Positions 37,625 through 51,262 of a stretch of DNA of 64,000 nt are shown one piece after another. The stretch lies in contig QRFJ01006019.1 in assembly GCA_006176705.1 (NCBI GenBank), positions 1-64,000 on the forward strand. The letters are read 5' to 3'. The notes beneath the pieces are model-generated. The model was not told the DNA's origin. It did no database searches and worked only from the letters and a program-made list of their open reading frames with translations. A program made the position numbers and the translations under genes. Position 1 is the first letter of the stretch. Every line of letters begins with the position of its first letter. Origin of the DNA: Cocos nucifera (taxonomy: Eukaryota; Streptophyta; Magnoliopsida; Arecales; Arecaceae).

Positions 37625-40600
37625 AACCTAGTTTAATGTATGTATATATCCTACATATCCTTGTATCTCCTTTTCTCCCTCTTGCCTAGTCAAACACTAG
37701 GATTGCCATCGTAATCTAATTTTCATATCCATGTCCATGCAACGATAGTTGTATGATCAAATTGCTGACATGTTTAATAAAGGCACAAAACTTGCAAGTT
37801 CTACTCAAGACTAGGATGCATCAATGTTACATCAAAACTTGAGTTTGGGTACTTGGTTACTAGCTATAGGCACATGCAATGCATATAATTATTTCAAGTG
37901 GATGAAGTATTTGTTATGGGTTGTGTTTCTGTCATATGAAGAAATGTGAGGTCAAAGGGTTAATTTTTCTTTATCAATTAATAATTTTATGTCCAATATA
38001 ATTTATTTTTCAAATAACAAAAATTTGCAGCCTAGTGCTCGAGGTTTTCATGATTAATGTATGGTATGGGGAGAGTTAGATATATGCAAGCTTTTCCCCA
38101 TATGCAGAGAGACTATCTCCATGTTTCAAACTCGTGACTTCTATGATACAATAGAGTAACTTTACTAATGTGCTAAGGCTCACCTCTTATTTTTAAAATG
38201 ATATATTTGTTAACAAATTAAAAAATCATTAATGGATGAAAGAGATCCATCATGCATAGTAGATGTGGCTAATTTGAGGCAAAAAAATATGTTATAGTTG
38301 TTATAATTTTATCAATAAAAAAAAAAAGTGCATCGTATGATTATTAGGTGAAAGGAGTAGTTGGTGGATAGTAGTTATAATCAATCAAGTAAGTGATTGA
38401 GATTTTTTTCTCTTTGAAAAATTTTATTCTTAAATTTATGGATAGATGACCATTTTCTTGCTCCTCTCTATGCCCCACCCTCCATCCCCCTCCCTTCCCA
38501 CACCGAAAAAATAAATTTTTATAAAGAGATATAATGAAGAGGAATGGAGTAACAATAAAGTTGGGTGCCTTTTAGAGAAAGCAAGAATTATAGTTGACAA
38601 GCTGCTTCCCTCGAGGCTATTATGCACAATATATGGTAGAGATATATCTAACATGCATGGTTGAAAATATTTCCTCTAGCTTAGTCTCATCACCTTTCAA
38701 GGCTAGTGAGTTTTTAATATGACTAAATATCTTTTAGAAAGGGAATGTTCAGCCAACTTTGACCCTATCTATTATGACAAAAATGACTCAAGATGGAAAA
38801 ACATCATGCATTTCTATGAGAATCGAGTGATGATTTTAATTTAATCTAGTCAAGTCAACTTATATGATTGTATTAATGTAACTGTCCAAAACCTCATCCG
38901 AAAAAGCTAGCTAGGTGTTTTTTACATTCCTTGGCCCTATATAACTTCTTAAGATATACTTAGTATACAGTCAATATGCAACCTAGTATATACCCACATA
39001 GATTATAACATACTCTCTGGTTTAAGCCCTGGCAACCTATGTCTATAAATTTCTTCAATTCCCCCAATTCATATTGCTACCATGGCCAACATAGGATATC
39101 CAACGAATTTGTTGTTTCCACATGCACGTCATCAGCGCTAATTTCAAAATCACTTGATGCATAATCTCTAATATTGTATTAGTTAGAAAGAAAAATGGTT
39201 AGAAAAGAGTGTATATTGACTTCCAGGATCTCAACATGGCTTGCTCAAAGGACATTTCTAGTGCCAAGCACCAAAATTATGTTAACAATGCCATATTGGT
39301 CATAAGGGTCCAAATCCATTTAAATCCAACATAGGATATTCCACTAATTCATTGTTCCCACATGCGTATTAGTAGTGCTAATTTTGAAATCATCTAATGC
39401 ATAATCTCCAATATTATGTTTGTAAGAAAGAAAAATGGTTAGAATAGAGTGTGTACTGGCTTCCAAGATCTCAACATAGCTTGTTCAAAGGACATTTCCT
39501 AGTGCCAAGCACTAAAATTATGTTAACATGACCATATTAGCCATATAGGCTAAGGATCCAGATTCATTTAAATCTAATCATAAATACTATAAATTTGATT
39601 ATAAACATAAGTAATATCCTATTGTCAACCTAAATGAGTTCATGTTGTAGTGCCACCTAGTCCACATGGGCCATGGATTGAGTCTATCTGAATTTCAATT
39701 GTATCAATCCAAGATCTTAACTAAAATGACTAGTGAAAATTTGGTTCCTTGGCCCTATATAAATACCCAAGATATACCTAGTGCATAGTTGATGTGGGAC
39801 TGCACACATGTCTATATAGGTTTATGAGTTAACTAAGGATCTTTTGGCACTGTTGATAAAGCCATTGGTGAAATCTATTATTGAGTATAGAAGTTTATAT
39901 TTAAAGGCTTACATGAGTTATCATAAGAGGGAGAAGACTTCAAGCAAGTTTGCTAAGAAATGCTAGGGATCTTGGTGAAGGAAGCTCTAAGAGAGATAGC
40001 TGAGTTGATTCTATTGATAGGCAAGTTGTCTTAGGGCCTTTTAATCAGTTGGAGTTTGGAATTAATCCTTCTAAAAGAGAGGTTTTGATTTGGAATTGTC
40101 CAATAAAATTTTTAAGGGAGCCCAGGCTTAACTCATTCAGATCGGATTTGCAAGTTGTAGGTCCTAGGAGGGTAATAGAGCTTCCTTCAAAAGTGGTAAT
40201 TTGCTCAAGGGTTAATCATAATAGTGTACTTGAGGCAGAGTAATAAACAAGAAAACTCAACAGCATTGCTTTGGATCTAATAAAAAATTTAGAATTTCTG
40301 GGTCTTTTCAATTGCCATTGATGTTTTTAAAATCAGATTGAATAGCGAATTGACAAACTACTTTGCTTCCAAGTTGACTAGTCTAACTAGTCTGATTGGC
40401 AGATTGACTAGCCTTGAAAAGCCTCAAGATAGCACCCTTAAAGAGGAAGTTCAAAGTGAGAGTGTGCCTACAGAGGATATCAAGTGGGGTCGGCATTGTA
40501 GTCAAGGAGAATGGAGACCATGTCTAGGCAAATCATCTTGACAATGATGTAGAAAGTAGTCTTTCCCAAGTTAAAAAGGATTGGGATTAGGGATTGGCTT

Positions 40601-41155
40601 TAATATGGTAGATATAGAGCAAAGAAAGTAAAGAACAATCAATGGGATCGGTCCCTAGAAGCCCTTAGTGACTCATCTTCAGTACCATGAGGATTAATGA
40701 GAAGGGGAGCTTCACCACTACTATCCTTGAACAAATAGTTGAGGAGGCTAAAGATAATGAAGAGAAGAGGGTAATGATGGCACTAAACTTGAACTTAAAG
40801 AGGTAGAGGTCATGGATGGACTCCTTGAGCTTGGTCCCAACCCAATCCATATTCTTGAACTAGGACTTCTTAGAGGAGGTAGCAAGCCTAAGTGGTGCTA
40901 CTAGTGGAGGATGATGTGGACTTCATAGATTCAACCTTCTTGGAGGCCTTTTTGATGGAGCTAAGATATTTGTAGGTAGAGATATGGTAGATGAGGAGCC
41001 AGGAGACGCCCGTGTAGAAAAAGGTGGCACAAATGGAGATCCCCACCATGCACCATGAGTTTGTTGGCACAACGAAATGAGAAGAGGACCATCACCATAG
41101 CTGTCGAGATCAAATCTCTTAAGATCAAAGAGATCTCTTGGTCTCCATAATTCTT
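37625..41155. other. Region between E1 and the E3/E2/E4 cluster
   Basis: No gene recognised. It includes the pair of about 245-bp direct repeats at 39086-39575, and a TTGGCCCTATATAA phrase occurring near 38931 and 39751. Short hydrophobic minus-strand frames at 40888-41209 cannot be assigned to a family. Confidence 0.6.
39086..39575. repeat. Tandem duplication, two ~245-bp units
   Basis: 39086-39325 and 39326-39575 both begin CCAACATAGGATAT and run through AGAAAGAAAAATGGTTAGAA, GATCTCAACAT and AAATTATGTTAACA in the same order. Scattered substitutions show the duplication is old. Nothing indicates coding. Confidence 0.9.
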
Positions 41156-42432
41156 TGTTAGATTTATGTGCCCTAGAGGCCAGAATTGGCTAACACTTGT
41201 AATACACATCTAAGCGCAAAATTATAATTTTGACTATAAATAATAAAATAAATTATTTTCTATCATAGTGTGTATTTGAAAGTATCTGTGATACATCCCT
41301 TGAGTTAATGATAATGATAGTTCATATTTTCAAGAGTTAAAAATTTAAGACATGAATTTTCATTATTAACTCATGAAATGCTTCCGACCATAGGATCATA
41401 AGGATGGTGATTGATCTGGAAGGTTGGTGTACGATCGCTTCTTTAGGATAGATAAGTCTTGAGTCTATGGTGTAGAGATACCAGAGTGAGAGTACAGATA
41501 CTCATTAGAGAATGAGGGCACTGAGCATGACCACCTTAAGCAGTCATGAGGAAGTCTACCTTCTCATCGATAACTGGCTCGAAGATACAGTGGTGTGTCT
41601 GGTTCTTTGACCTGAGGTGCATCGACAGTTCATCTTAAGGATATTATAGTTTGACTTCACCTTGAGGGTGTTATAGTTTGACTATACAATAACTCGATCT
41701 CCTAGCCATTCAAAATCCTGAGGTGTATGTTGGCTATAGCTTGTTCATTGTAGGAATTGAATTGCACCAATAAGGGATCTATCTACCTCGGTAGAAGAGG
41801 AGCAGCCCTATGATGATCATGAGAATTAAGTCCATAAGCCCATGGCCATGGCAGAGGGAAATAATAGAAAGAGTTTCTATCAGGGTTTTCACATTGGACT
41901 TGAATCAAATGATTAATTAATATGATGGAAATTAGGGTTTGACGAGATCACCTTAATCCTAATCCGATCGGGGCTCAAGATAGAGGAACTTAATCACACA
42001 GATAACTGCACCGAGAGGTTCATTTTTAATTTTGATGGGTTGCCATCATATACTGTAGGTATCACTGATGGATTTTGAGAGCAATTAGAATAATTTGGAT
42101 GATCAATTAAATTAGTTATCTGAATTAGAAAAGTTTTGATCCATCGAAAGGTATTTCGATGATGTCGATGATAGAGATCATGACATATTCCATATCATAT
42201 GGAACTGAATCTAACTGGATCACACAAATAAGGATTTGGATCTGGATATCATCAATTGGACTAACTTAGTTCAATTGATTTGAATAAGATTCAATTAGGT
42301 TCAAGGCAATCATGCTAGCACACAATTGAGCCTAATATTCTCCTTTAATAATCATTAAAAGTTATCTTAACTGAGCCAAATATGTTTACGCTCACTCAGA
42401 AACCTTTACTTGGTCTGACTGGAGCTTGCCCA
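41156..42432 (+). repeat. Truncated LTR of the same copia family
   Basis: Starts TGTTAGATTTATGTGCCC and follows the family LTR for about 1.28 kb, up to GGAGCTTGCCCA, where the E3 5' LTR begins. No pol or polypurine tract precedes it, so it looks like the 5' LTR of an outer element into which E3 inserted. The remainder is not found in the window. An extra partial repeat of CACCTTGAGGGTGTTATAGT is present near 41660. Confidence 0.85.
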
Positions 42433-44701
42433 TATTAGATATGTATGCCCTAGAAGCCAGAATTGGCTGACATTTGTAATCACTTCTAGGGGCAAAATTA
42501 TAATTTTGACTATAAATAATAAAATGGGTTATTTTCTATCACAAATATGTATTTAGTGTTTGTGATACATTCCTTGAGTTAATGGTAATGATAATTCTTA
42601 TTTTCAAGAGTTAAAAATTTAAGACAAGAATTTTCATTATTAACTCATAAAATGCTCTTGACTGTAGGATCATCATGAGGATGGTGATTGATACGGAAGA
42701 TTGATGTACAATCGCTTCTTTATAGTAGATGAGTCTTGAGTCTATGGTGTAAAGATATCGGAGTGAGAGTACAGGTACTCATTAGAGAACAAGGGCATTG
42801 AGCGTGACCACCTCGAGTAGTCGTAAGGAAGTCTACCTTCTCGTCGATGACTGACTCAAAGCTGCAGTGGTGTGTCTGGTTCTTTGACCTGAGGTGCATC
42901 GATAATTCACCATGAGGGTGTTATAGTTTGACTACACCATGACTCGATCTCCTAGCCATTTGGAATCCTGAGGTGTATGTTGGCTATAGCATGTTCATTG
43001 TAGGAATTGGATTGTACCAAGAGGAAATCTATCTACCTCGGTAGATGAGGAGCAGCCCTATGATGATCATGAGAATCAAGTCCATAAGCCCATGGCCATG
43101 GTAGAGTGAAATAATAGAAAGAGTTTCTATTAAGATTTTTACATCGGACTTGAATTAAATGATAAAATCATATGATAGAAATTAAGGTTTGACGAGTTCA
43201 TCTTAATCCTAATCTGATTCGGGCTCAAGATAAAAGAATTTAATCACACAAATAGCTACATCGAAAGGTTCATTTTTAATTTTGATGGGTTGCCACCAAA
43301 TACTACTAGGTGTCATTGGTGGATTTTGGGAGCAATTAGAATGATTTAGATGATTGATTATTCTAGTTGTCTGAATCAAAAAAATTCTGATCCATCAAAA
43401 GAAATTTCGATGATGTCAATGATGGAGATCATGACATATCCCATTACCATATAAAATTGAACCTAACTGGGTCACACAAACAAGAATTTAGATCTGGATA
43501 TCATCAATTGGACTAATCCAGTTCAATTGATCTGAATTAGATTCAATTAGGTTCAAGAAAATCATGCTAGCACATAATTGAGCCTAACGTTCTTCTTCTA
43601 TTATCATTAAAAGTTATCTCGACTGAGCCAAATGAGTTTGTACTCACTCAGGTACCTTCACTTGATATGCTTGGAGTTTGTCCAGGTCGGAAAAGGGTTG
43701 TCTTAATTTATAAGATAAATTTGAGATAATACCTGCTATTTTTCGTCACCTGCTAATTCTTGTCCTTTGACTTTGGTCAAACGTTGATCTTTGACACTTA
43801 GACATCTGCCTATATGTTATGCACCTATTGGAGAGCAGATAGGGGCTTATCCCCTTGCTAGAATTTGGAAAGGAGGAGGCACATGCCTAGGGAGGCATGC
43901 GTCCATGGATAGGGATGCCTAGAGTCCCATACGGATGGGACTCTAGGTTGCTTCTTGGATATGGGACTCCAGGTTGCTTCTTGGTTTCTACTTAGGTGGC
44001 CCATAACTATAGACTTTGATCAGTCTTAGGTGCCATCTAAGGATGAATTAAAGGAGCTCTCATCTGATTAGATTAGATGATATCATCCCATCAATTAGAT
44101 TTAGATCTGATTGCATGAAGCAACGTGATTGGCCGGGATGATGTGGCACTGCATGGCGTAGCAGGGTCAATATAAACCATGTCTGCACTAATTTTTCATG
44201 AAGTTCTCTTTTAGCCATGCCCCAAGGCTGCCCCTCTCCCTCCTCCACACCATCTTCTGATCCTTTCTCCCCTCTCCACGCCCAAAGGAAGTTGGGCTCT
44301 TGTTTGGTGCGATCATGCTATAGAGACGATAATAGATCTTCGAAAGGAGTTTTGAAGATCCTCCAAATCAGATTCAGATCTAAAATTTGGAGAGATGATA
44401 AAGAAGAAGAAGATCTCTAGATCCAACCTGAGTGAATATCGGTAGAGGCTAGGTGCTTACATGGCTAGATCTAGAATGTCAGGCAATCAGCAGGATCATC
44501 ATAGGATAATCCGATTATCCAACATCAAGATATAAATTAAATTAGATTTAATTTATTTTTATTTTTATTTATTAGATCTATAAAATTAAATCTAAAATAT
44601 CTCAGATCTGATCTAGATATAAAAGAAAAATTTTTAAAATATCTCTCTTAATCCAATCAAATCTGAACGAACCTGACCCAGAAAATCAGTATTTTTCTTC
44701 A
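42433..44701 (+). repeat. E3 5' LTR
   Basis: Begins TATTAGATATGT (second base mutated from TG) and ends TTCTTCA just before the primer site CGGTATCAGAGCC (44704-44716). It has a promoter-like TATAAAC near 44171. A local duplication repeats GGGACTC-AGGTTGCTTCTTGG at about 43937-43985. Confidence 0.9.
43919..43946 (+). promoter_or_regulatory. U3 hairpin of E3 LTR, 12-bp perfect stem
   Basis: 5' arm CTAGAGTCCCAT, loop ACGG, 3' arm ATGGGACTCTAG. Compared with E1, the third pair has changed from G-C to A-T on both arms, which keeps the stem perfect. Confidence 0.8.
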
Positions 44702-45364
44702 ATCGGTATCAGAGCCAGGTTCTAAAAATTATGTAGATATTATTTTAATTTATTTTGATCTGATAAATTGGTGATTTTAGATGTTACATGAGATGTAATT
44801 AGATCTAAAATTAGAAAAAATAAAATTAAATAATATAGATCTAAGTTCTATAATATGCATGACTAGTTGTAAAATAGAATAGTTCTACACATAGTCTTAC
44901 ATGATCATAATTTATTTTGATTAAATTATAATTTTAGATATATTTATTTTTTATTTTTTAATAATTATAAATATTATAATAAAATTTAAAAAATAAAAAA
45001 TAAAATTATTTAATTTTTAGATCATTTGAGATATGATGAATGCATGTTTAGACTAGTTGTAGAATAGTTCTACATATTAGAATTTATTTTGATGTGATCA
45101 ATTTAAATCTAATTTTTTAAATAATTATGAGATAATTTAGATCTAAAAAATATGCATGACATGATACATGAGATGTATGCAAAACACGTATAAAGTTAGA
45201 TCAATTTTATATATGAGATATATGATGTAAATCTAACTAGTTTTATAGATTTATATTTCTGATTAAGGCGTTCCCCTTGGCCGTCCAGTCATAAGAACAA
45301 AGTAGGATTTAAATATCCTCTCCTTCCATTCGATGGGATATTCTTATGATGTATAAGGGTGCTG
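44702..45364 (+). other. E3 leader, part 1
   Basis: AT-rich leader following the primer site. It contains the left arms of the leader stem-loop (CTGATTAAGG, about 45260, and TCATAAGAAC, about 45289) and stops at TGCTG, the target of E2. The right arm CCTTAAT lies beyond E2 at about 53570. Confidence 0.8.
45360..45364. repeat. Target-site duplication of E2, left copy (TGCTG)
   Basis: TGCTG here and at 53557-53561 flank E2 exactly. With E2 and one TGCTG removed, the E3 leader reads continuously like the E1 and E4 leaders. Confidence 0.95.
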
Positions 45365-46797
45365 TGAAGAAAAATCCTGATTTTCCGGACCAGGTTCGTT
45401 CAAATCTGATCAGATCGAGAGATATATTTCAAAATTTTTTTTTTTCTCTCGATCCCAATCAGATCTAGGATGTTTCAGATCTAATTTTATTATTTTAATA
45501 ATAGAAATAAAATAAAAATAAATTAAATTTAATTTAATTTACCTGATTTGGGTAATCCTATTACCCTGTTGATGATCCTGTTTGCAGCGGAAGGTTCTGG
45601 ATCTAGCCACGCAAGCGCCTGGCCTCTACCGGTATCCACTTGGGCTGCATCTAGAGATTCTCTTCTTCTCTATCACACCTTCAAAAATTAGATCTGAATC
45701 TGGAGGATCTTCAAAACTCCTTTTGAAGATCAGCAGTCGTCCTTTTGCAGCAGTGCAGCCTTCTTACTTTTGATCGCCTTTCTTTGATTTGGATCGCACC
45801 AACCAAGGTCCAAAACTCTTTTGGACATGGAGAGCAAGGGGAGAAGATGGTTTGGCATGGAGGAAGAGGGGAGAGGCAGCCTTGGGGCATGGGGAACTTT
45901 GATCTCAATTCAATTCCTATATATTTGAGTTGGGCACAGGGTCTTATTTATAGACTGACAGTGATCCAGCTTCTCTTATTCCCAACCAATCACAACCCTT
46001 TGTGAAATCAGATCTAAATCTGATTGGTGGGAATAGAGTCCCCTGGATTCCTACTTAGAGGGTGCCTAAGACCAGTCAAAGTTGGTTTTAGGGAGAACTC
46101 TGATTGGAATCCAAAAGAGAGGTGGAGTCCTTGTCCAATAAGGACTCCAAGACTCCTCCAAACTTGGGCTCACGCCACCCTTGGCGTGCGCCCTCCTCCT
46201 TGCCAGGTTCTGGCAGGGGGACAGGCCCCCACCAGCTCTCCAATAGGTGCATGACATGTGGTCAAAAGTCAAAGGGTCAATGGTCAACGTTTGACCAGTC
46301 AAAGGTAGACTTTTGACCAAAGTCAAAGAACAAGAAATGGCAGGTGACCAAAAATGGCAGGTAATGTCTTACAAATAAGACAACCTTTTCTGACTTGGAC
46401 AACCTCCAGTCAGACCATATGAAGGCCTCTGATTGAGCACAAACTCCTTTGGCTCAGATGGGATAACTTATTTATGATAGCAAAAGAAGAACGTTAGGTT
46501 CAATCGAGTGCTAGCACGATTTCCTTGAATCTAATTGAATCTCATTCAGATCAATTGAACTAGATCAGTTCAATTGATGATCACCAGATTCAAACCCTTG
46601 TTTGTGTGACCCAGTTAGGTTCAGTTCTGTATGGTAATGGGATATGTCATGATCTCCATCATCGACATCATCGAAACTCCTTTCGATGGATCAGAACTCT
46701 TCTGATTCGAACAGCTAGAATGATCGATCATCTAAATCATTCTAATTGCTCCCAAAATCCACCAGTGACACCTAGCAGTATATGGTGGCAACCCATC
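45365..46797 (-). repeat. E2 3' LTR, 5' part missing
   Basis: Matches the last 1,433 bp of the 5' LTR. The first about 870 bp of this LTR, the polypurine tract and the end of pol are absent, with RNase H joined directly to GATGGGTTGCC inside the LTR. TATAAATAAGACC lies near 45955 (minus). Confidence 0.92.
46123..46149 (-). promoter_or_regulatory. U3 hairpin of E2 3' LTR
   Basis: On the plus strand the arms are TGGAGTCCTT (46123-46132) and AAGGACTCCA (46140-46149) with a 7-nt loop. The pairs next to the loop differ from E1 on both arms. Confidence 0.75.
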
Positions 46798-49387
46798 ATG
46801 GTTTGCTTGGAACTTTTTCAGCTGACAGCACCACCATTGCACACAAACAGACTCCCAGATGTCGACTTTCGATCACCTATATCGAACATGAAATTCGAGT
46901 CTGTGTATCCCTGGACTTAGAGTTCTCCATTACCAAAGATTAACATCATATCCTTAGTTCTTCTCAAGTACTTAAGGATACATTTCACAGAAGTCCAGTG
47001 TTCTTCACCTGGATTTGACTGATATCTGCTTGTGACACTCACAGCATAGGCTATATCAGGTCATGTACAAAGCATGGCATACATGAGGCTCCCTATTGCA
47101 GAAGCATAAGGGATCTTGCTCATGCATTCTATTTCCTCAGGTGTGCTAGGCCACATCTTCTTGCAAAGATGGATACCATGTCTGAAGGGTATTAATCTCC
47201 TCTTAGAGTTTTCCATACTAAACCTCTTTAGTACTTTCTCTATGTACATCTTCTATGAAAGTCCTAGCATCCTATTTGGTCTATCCCTATAGACCTTAAT
47301 TCCTAGAATAAAGGATACTTCACCTAGGTCTTTCATGGAGAATTCCTTGGACAACCATATTTTGACTGATGTCAACATGGGAATATCATTTCCAATAAGG
47401 AGGATGTCATCCACGTACAATACGAGGAAGACAACAACGCTCCCACTGACCCTTTTGAATACACACGATTCCTCTTCATTTTTGATGAAATCAAACATTT
47501 TGATCACATCACTGAAACGAGTGTTCCAGCTCCGAGATGCTTGCTTAAGTCCATATATGGACCTTTGCAGCTTGCAAACCTTGTGATCAGCATCACTGGA
47601 TGTGAAACCTAGCGGCTGTTCCATATAGATATCTTCCTCAAGATATCCATTCAAGAATGCCGTTTTCACGTCCATTTGCCATATTTCATAATCGAAATAG
47701 GCCGCAACGGCAAGTAATGTGTGGATAGATTTTAGCATAGCCACTGGGGAAAAGGTATCCTGATAGTCAATGCCTTCGCGTTGACTATAACCTTTAGCCA
47801 CTAGTCTAGCCTTGAATGTCTCCACATTCCCATCTGCACCAATCTTTCTCTTGAAGATCTATTTACATCCAATAGGTACTATACCTTCTGGTGGATCTAC
47901 CAAGGTCCAGACTTGGTTTGAGTGCATTGAGTCAATTTCTGACTGCATTGCCTCTAGCCATTTCTCGGAGTCGATATCTGATATTATCTCGTTGTAGGTT
48001 TTGGGATCATCACCATGAGCACCATTATCTACGAGGAACATTTTCTCTACATCCTCTGAAATAATACCTAAGTATCTTTCAGGGGGATGGAAAACTCTTT
48101 TCGATCTACGAGGTGGAGGAGGTAGTATTCTTATTGGCTCAATCTGATTTGGTTCCACTTGGTCCTTAGCTCGTTCTGCTTGTGAGACTTTCTCATCAAG
48201 CTTGATCTATTTTCCAATGCCGCTATCTTGATCTATTCACAAGTTGGATATGACTCGAAAGTTAATGGACTCAATAGCCCATTTTTCTCCAATTCCTGCT
48301 AGCTGTAGGCACAAAATAACAGTCTTTCAAAACTAAGTTTAAACCAGATGGTAATCGCAGAGGGTATGTTCCCACGGCTACTGCAACAACTCTTGCTCCA
48401 TTATCGATGCGTAGGATCATGTCTCTATCCCTCAGCCTCCTGCTATCCTCAAGATCCTGTATGGAAGTGCACAGATGAGCACTGGAACCAGAGTCAAGCA
48501 CCCAATTGGATTCAGAAGAAACCGTAAGGTTAGACTCAATAAGGAGCATACCTTCAGAAGGACCTTCCTTCTTGTTCTTTAGGGTGGCCAGGTAAGTAGG
48601 GCAGTTCTACTTCCAATGGCCGTCGCTATTGCAATGAAAATACTTTCCTTTGACATCGGTCTTTTTCTTCGGCTCTGCTTTCTTCTTCTTAGATCCTTCG
48701 ACCTTTTGCTTTTTCACAGATTTCTTTTTCTTTCCATAAGACTTTCTTTTGGAAGAAGTCCGTTCCATAGCAAGAACTGAGCCTTTAGAACCTTTCATAG
48801 AAAGCTCAGCGGTAACCAGCATATTCATTAACTCGGCCAAGGAATTCTGAAGTTTATGCATGTGGTAATTCATGATGAATTGCCCATATGCATCAGTCAA
48901 GGATTGCAGAATAATATCGTTCTGCAGGTCCAAGTCTAACTTCACACCGAGCTTCTCAAGCTCTTCCATATCCTTGATCATTGTCAGACAGTGATCTTGG
49001 ACTGACTGCCCATCACGCATCTTAGCCTTAAAAAGTCATTTTGTGACTTGATATTTGGCTGCGCGACTCTGTTCACCAAACATCTCCTGCAGGTGAGCCA
49101 ACATTTGGCGAGCAGTCCCGATATCCTCATGTTGGTGCTGGAGCTCATCAGACATCGAGCCCAACATGTAATATCTGGCCTTATTATCTTCGTCAATCCA
49201 TTTTTTCCAGAGACGCTCTCTGTTCAACAGATGGACGGGCTGGTAAGGTGGGAGGGTCCTGGTCCAAAACATGGGTTAACTTCTCAAAACCCAAAATAAT
49301 TTTGTAGTTCCTGAGCCAATCTTTATAATTGGGTCCAGTCAGTCTATGTGTGTCCAGGATACGTGCCAATGGGTTGGACGCAGACAT
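46798..49387 (-). pseudogene. E2 gag-pol, integrase core and RNase H end deleted
   Basis: Gag starts at ATG 49387-49385. An in-frame TGA at 49038-49036 follows VTK and the same frame continues with LFKAKMRDG. The zinc knuckle region has Tyr for its first Cys and an in-frame TAG at 48609-48607. Protease has LDSGSSAH (about 48480). At AATT 48291-48294 the sequence jumps to NKLEKNG-type integrase and then, near 48235, to the post-integrase linker, so HTDVCGPF and LRSDRGGEY are lost. RT is well kept (47253-47880) with QMDVKTAFLNGYLEED and YVDD (47417-47406). RNase H (MSKIPYASAIGSLMYA) ends at 46798 where it joins the LTR. Confidence 0.93.
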
Positions 49388-51262
49388 TTTCCTGTAGAGA
49401 GTCAAAGATTCTAGTTAGATACTGTAATTTTGACTTGACCAATTTGTTTAGGGATTTTATTTTTAAACAAATTAGCTTCCACTATTTTCTCGGATCCCTA
49501 CACTCCCTCTGTAGAGATGCAAAAATCTCCACGATTAATGATTTCTAGTGGGTGGTGCGGTCTCACCAACTGACTCATCACCTCACCTAACAGTTATTGG
49601 TGATGGGTTAGCCAATGAGTGAACAACTCTTGTTCAATGATTCTCTAATCATGGTGCACCCAAACTTGGTCTCTAATTCATGAATCTCACCGTATCCGAA
49701 ATATTGATCCACTCCTTAGTTAAGTCAGACCCACCATTTGCATAGACTGGGTTCCTAATTGAGTCTCTCACCGTATCCAGAAATATTGAGCCCAACTCAT
49801 CCTCCAGCCCATAGCATCCAATGCCTAATAGACATGGTTGCATCTTTTCCGGTGCAACTGAGCCACTGTATCCAGCCGAGAACAATCAACCCGGGAAGGG
49901 CCCGCACATCTACAATGGTGGAAGACCTCAGACTTAATCTTTTCTTAGGGAGAATTGATTTCAGGTCTCATTAAACTAGACTTGGCTTAGTCATAACAAT
50001 TATGACTAACCTAGTGGCATGGGTTAGCTCGGATTATTGACCACCTCAGATCAGAACTGTGTCAACAGATATGGCCAGGTAAGTGAGACCGGTGGAAGGA
50101 ATATGCCATTAACTCGTACAAGAACGCATTCAGGTCGAGTAGCTTCCAATTAAAAACCAGTCGGTCGTCTATGCCAAACTTACCTTAGACACCAAATTGT
50201 TGAGCCAGAACCAATTGGGTTAGCCTACAATCCAGACTCTAACCTCTGAGCCTAATTAGGTCTTGCTTGATCGTGACTCGATCTTGACCCAGACTTAATC
50301 CTATTAGGCTGGTCAATTTAAGCATTGTTGATCCCATCTAACCAACTCTTGATTCGGTTTGATCAACCGCTTAGACCTAATTGAGCTACCCAAGCCCGAA
50401 CCCAGTATTATGAATATGTCTTAGATCTAAAATTCTCAATTTTAGACCTAATTAATATTTCATAAACTTAATTCTTAATTAAGTAGGGTTCATAAATAAA
50501 ATATGCACAATAAATCCTAGGGTTTCAGGATCTAGGATTTTGCAGAAAGTAAGTTTTGGATTTCTGATTAAGGACGAACACGCAGCACCCCTACACATCA
50601 TAAGAACACCCCATCGAATGGGAAGAGAGGGCCTTTAAACCCTTCTTCGTTCTTATGACCGGACGGCCAAGAGGAACGCCTTAATCAGGAACATTCAATA
50701 CTACAAAACAATATCAGATCTATATCATATATCTCATATATAAAGTAGATCTAATCATGGCATATTTTGCATACATCTCATGTATCAAATCATGCATATT
50801 TTTAGATCTAAATTATCTCATAATAATCTAAAAAATTAGATTTAAATTGATCTAATCAAAATAAATTCTAATCTAGACAATTATGTAGAACTATTCTACA
50901 ACTAGTCTAGACATGCATCAATCATATCTCATATGATATTTCAAAAATTAAATAATTTTTATTTACTATTTTTTAGATGTTATTATAATACTTATAATAT
51001 CAAAAAATAGTAAATAAAAAGATCTAAAATATGATTTAATCAGATTAAATCAAAAACATGCAAGACTATTCTATAGAACTATTCTATTCTAGAACTAGTC
51101 ATGCATATCTTCTAATCTTAGATCCAAATTATTTAATTTTAATTTTTTTCTGATTTTAGATCTGATCACATCTCATGTGACATCTAAAATTACTTATTTT
51201 TTAATTAAAATAAATTTAAAATTAGATCTAAATAATTTTAGAACCATGGCTCTGATACCAGT
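49388..51262 (-). other. E2 leader and primer-binding site
   Basis: The primer site TGGTATCAGAGCC is 51260-51248. Stem-loop arms on the plus strand are CTGATTAAGG (50564-50573) with CCTTAATCAG (50679-50688), and TCATAAGAAC (50598-50607) with GTTCTTATGA (50649-50658). No coding is evident. Sequence and layout match the E1 and E4 leaders. Confidence 0.85.

Noticed and set aside
40888..41209. Two overlapping hydrophobic minus-strand frames
   Set aside because: They read the same DNA in different frames and match no family I can name.
46606..46920. 104-codon frame on the plus strand, with similar ones at 52514-52780 and 58334-58693
   Set aside because: They are antisense to E2 and E4 LTR sequence, with variable ends. 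The first one runs across the LTR/pol junction, so it is a chance frame.
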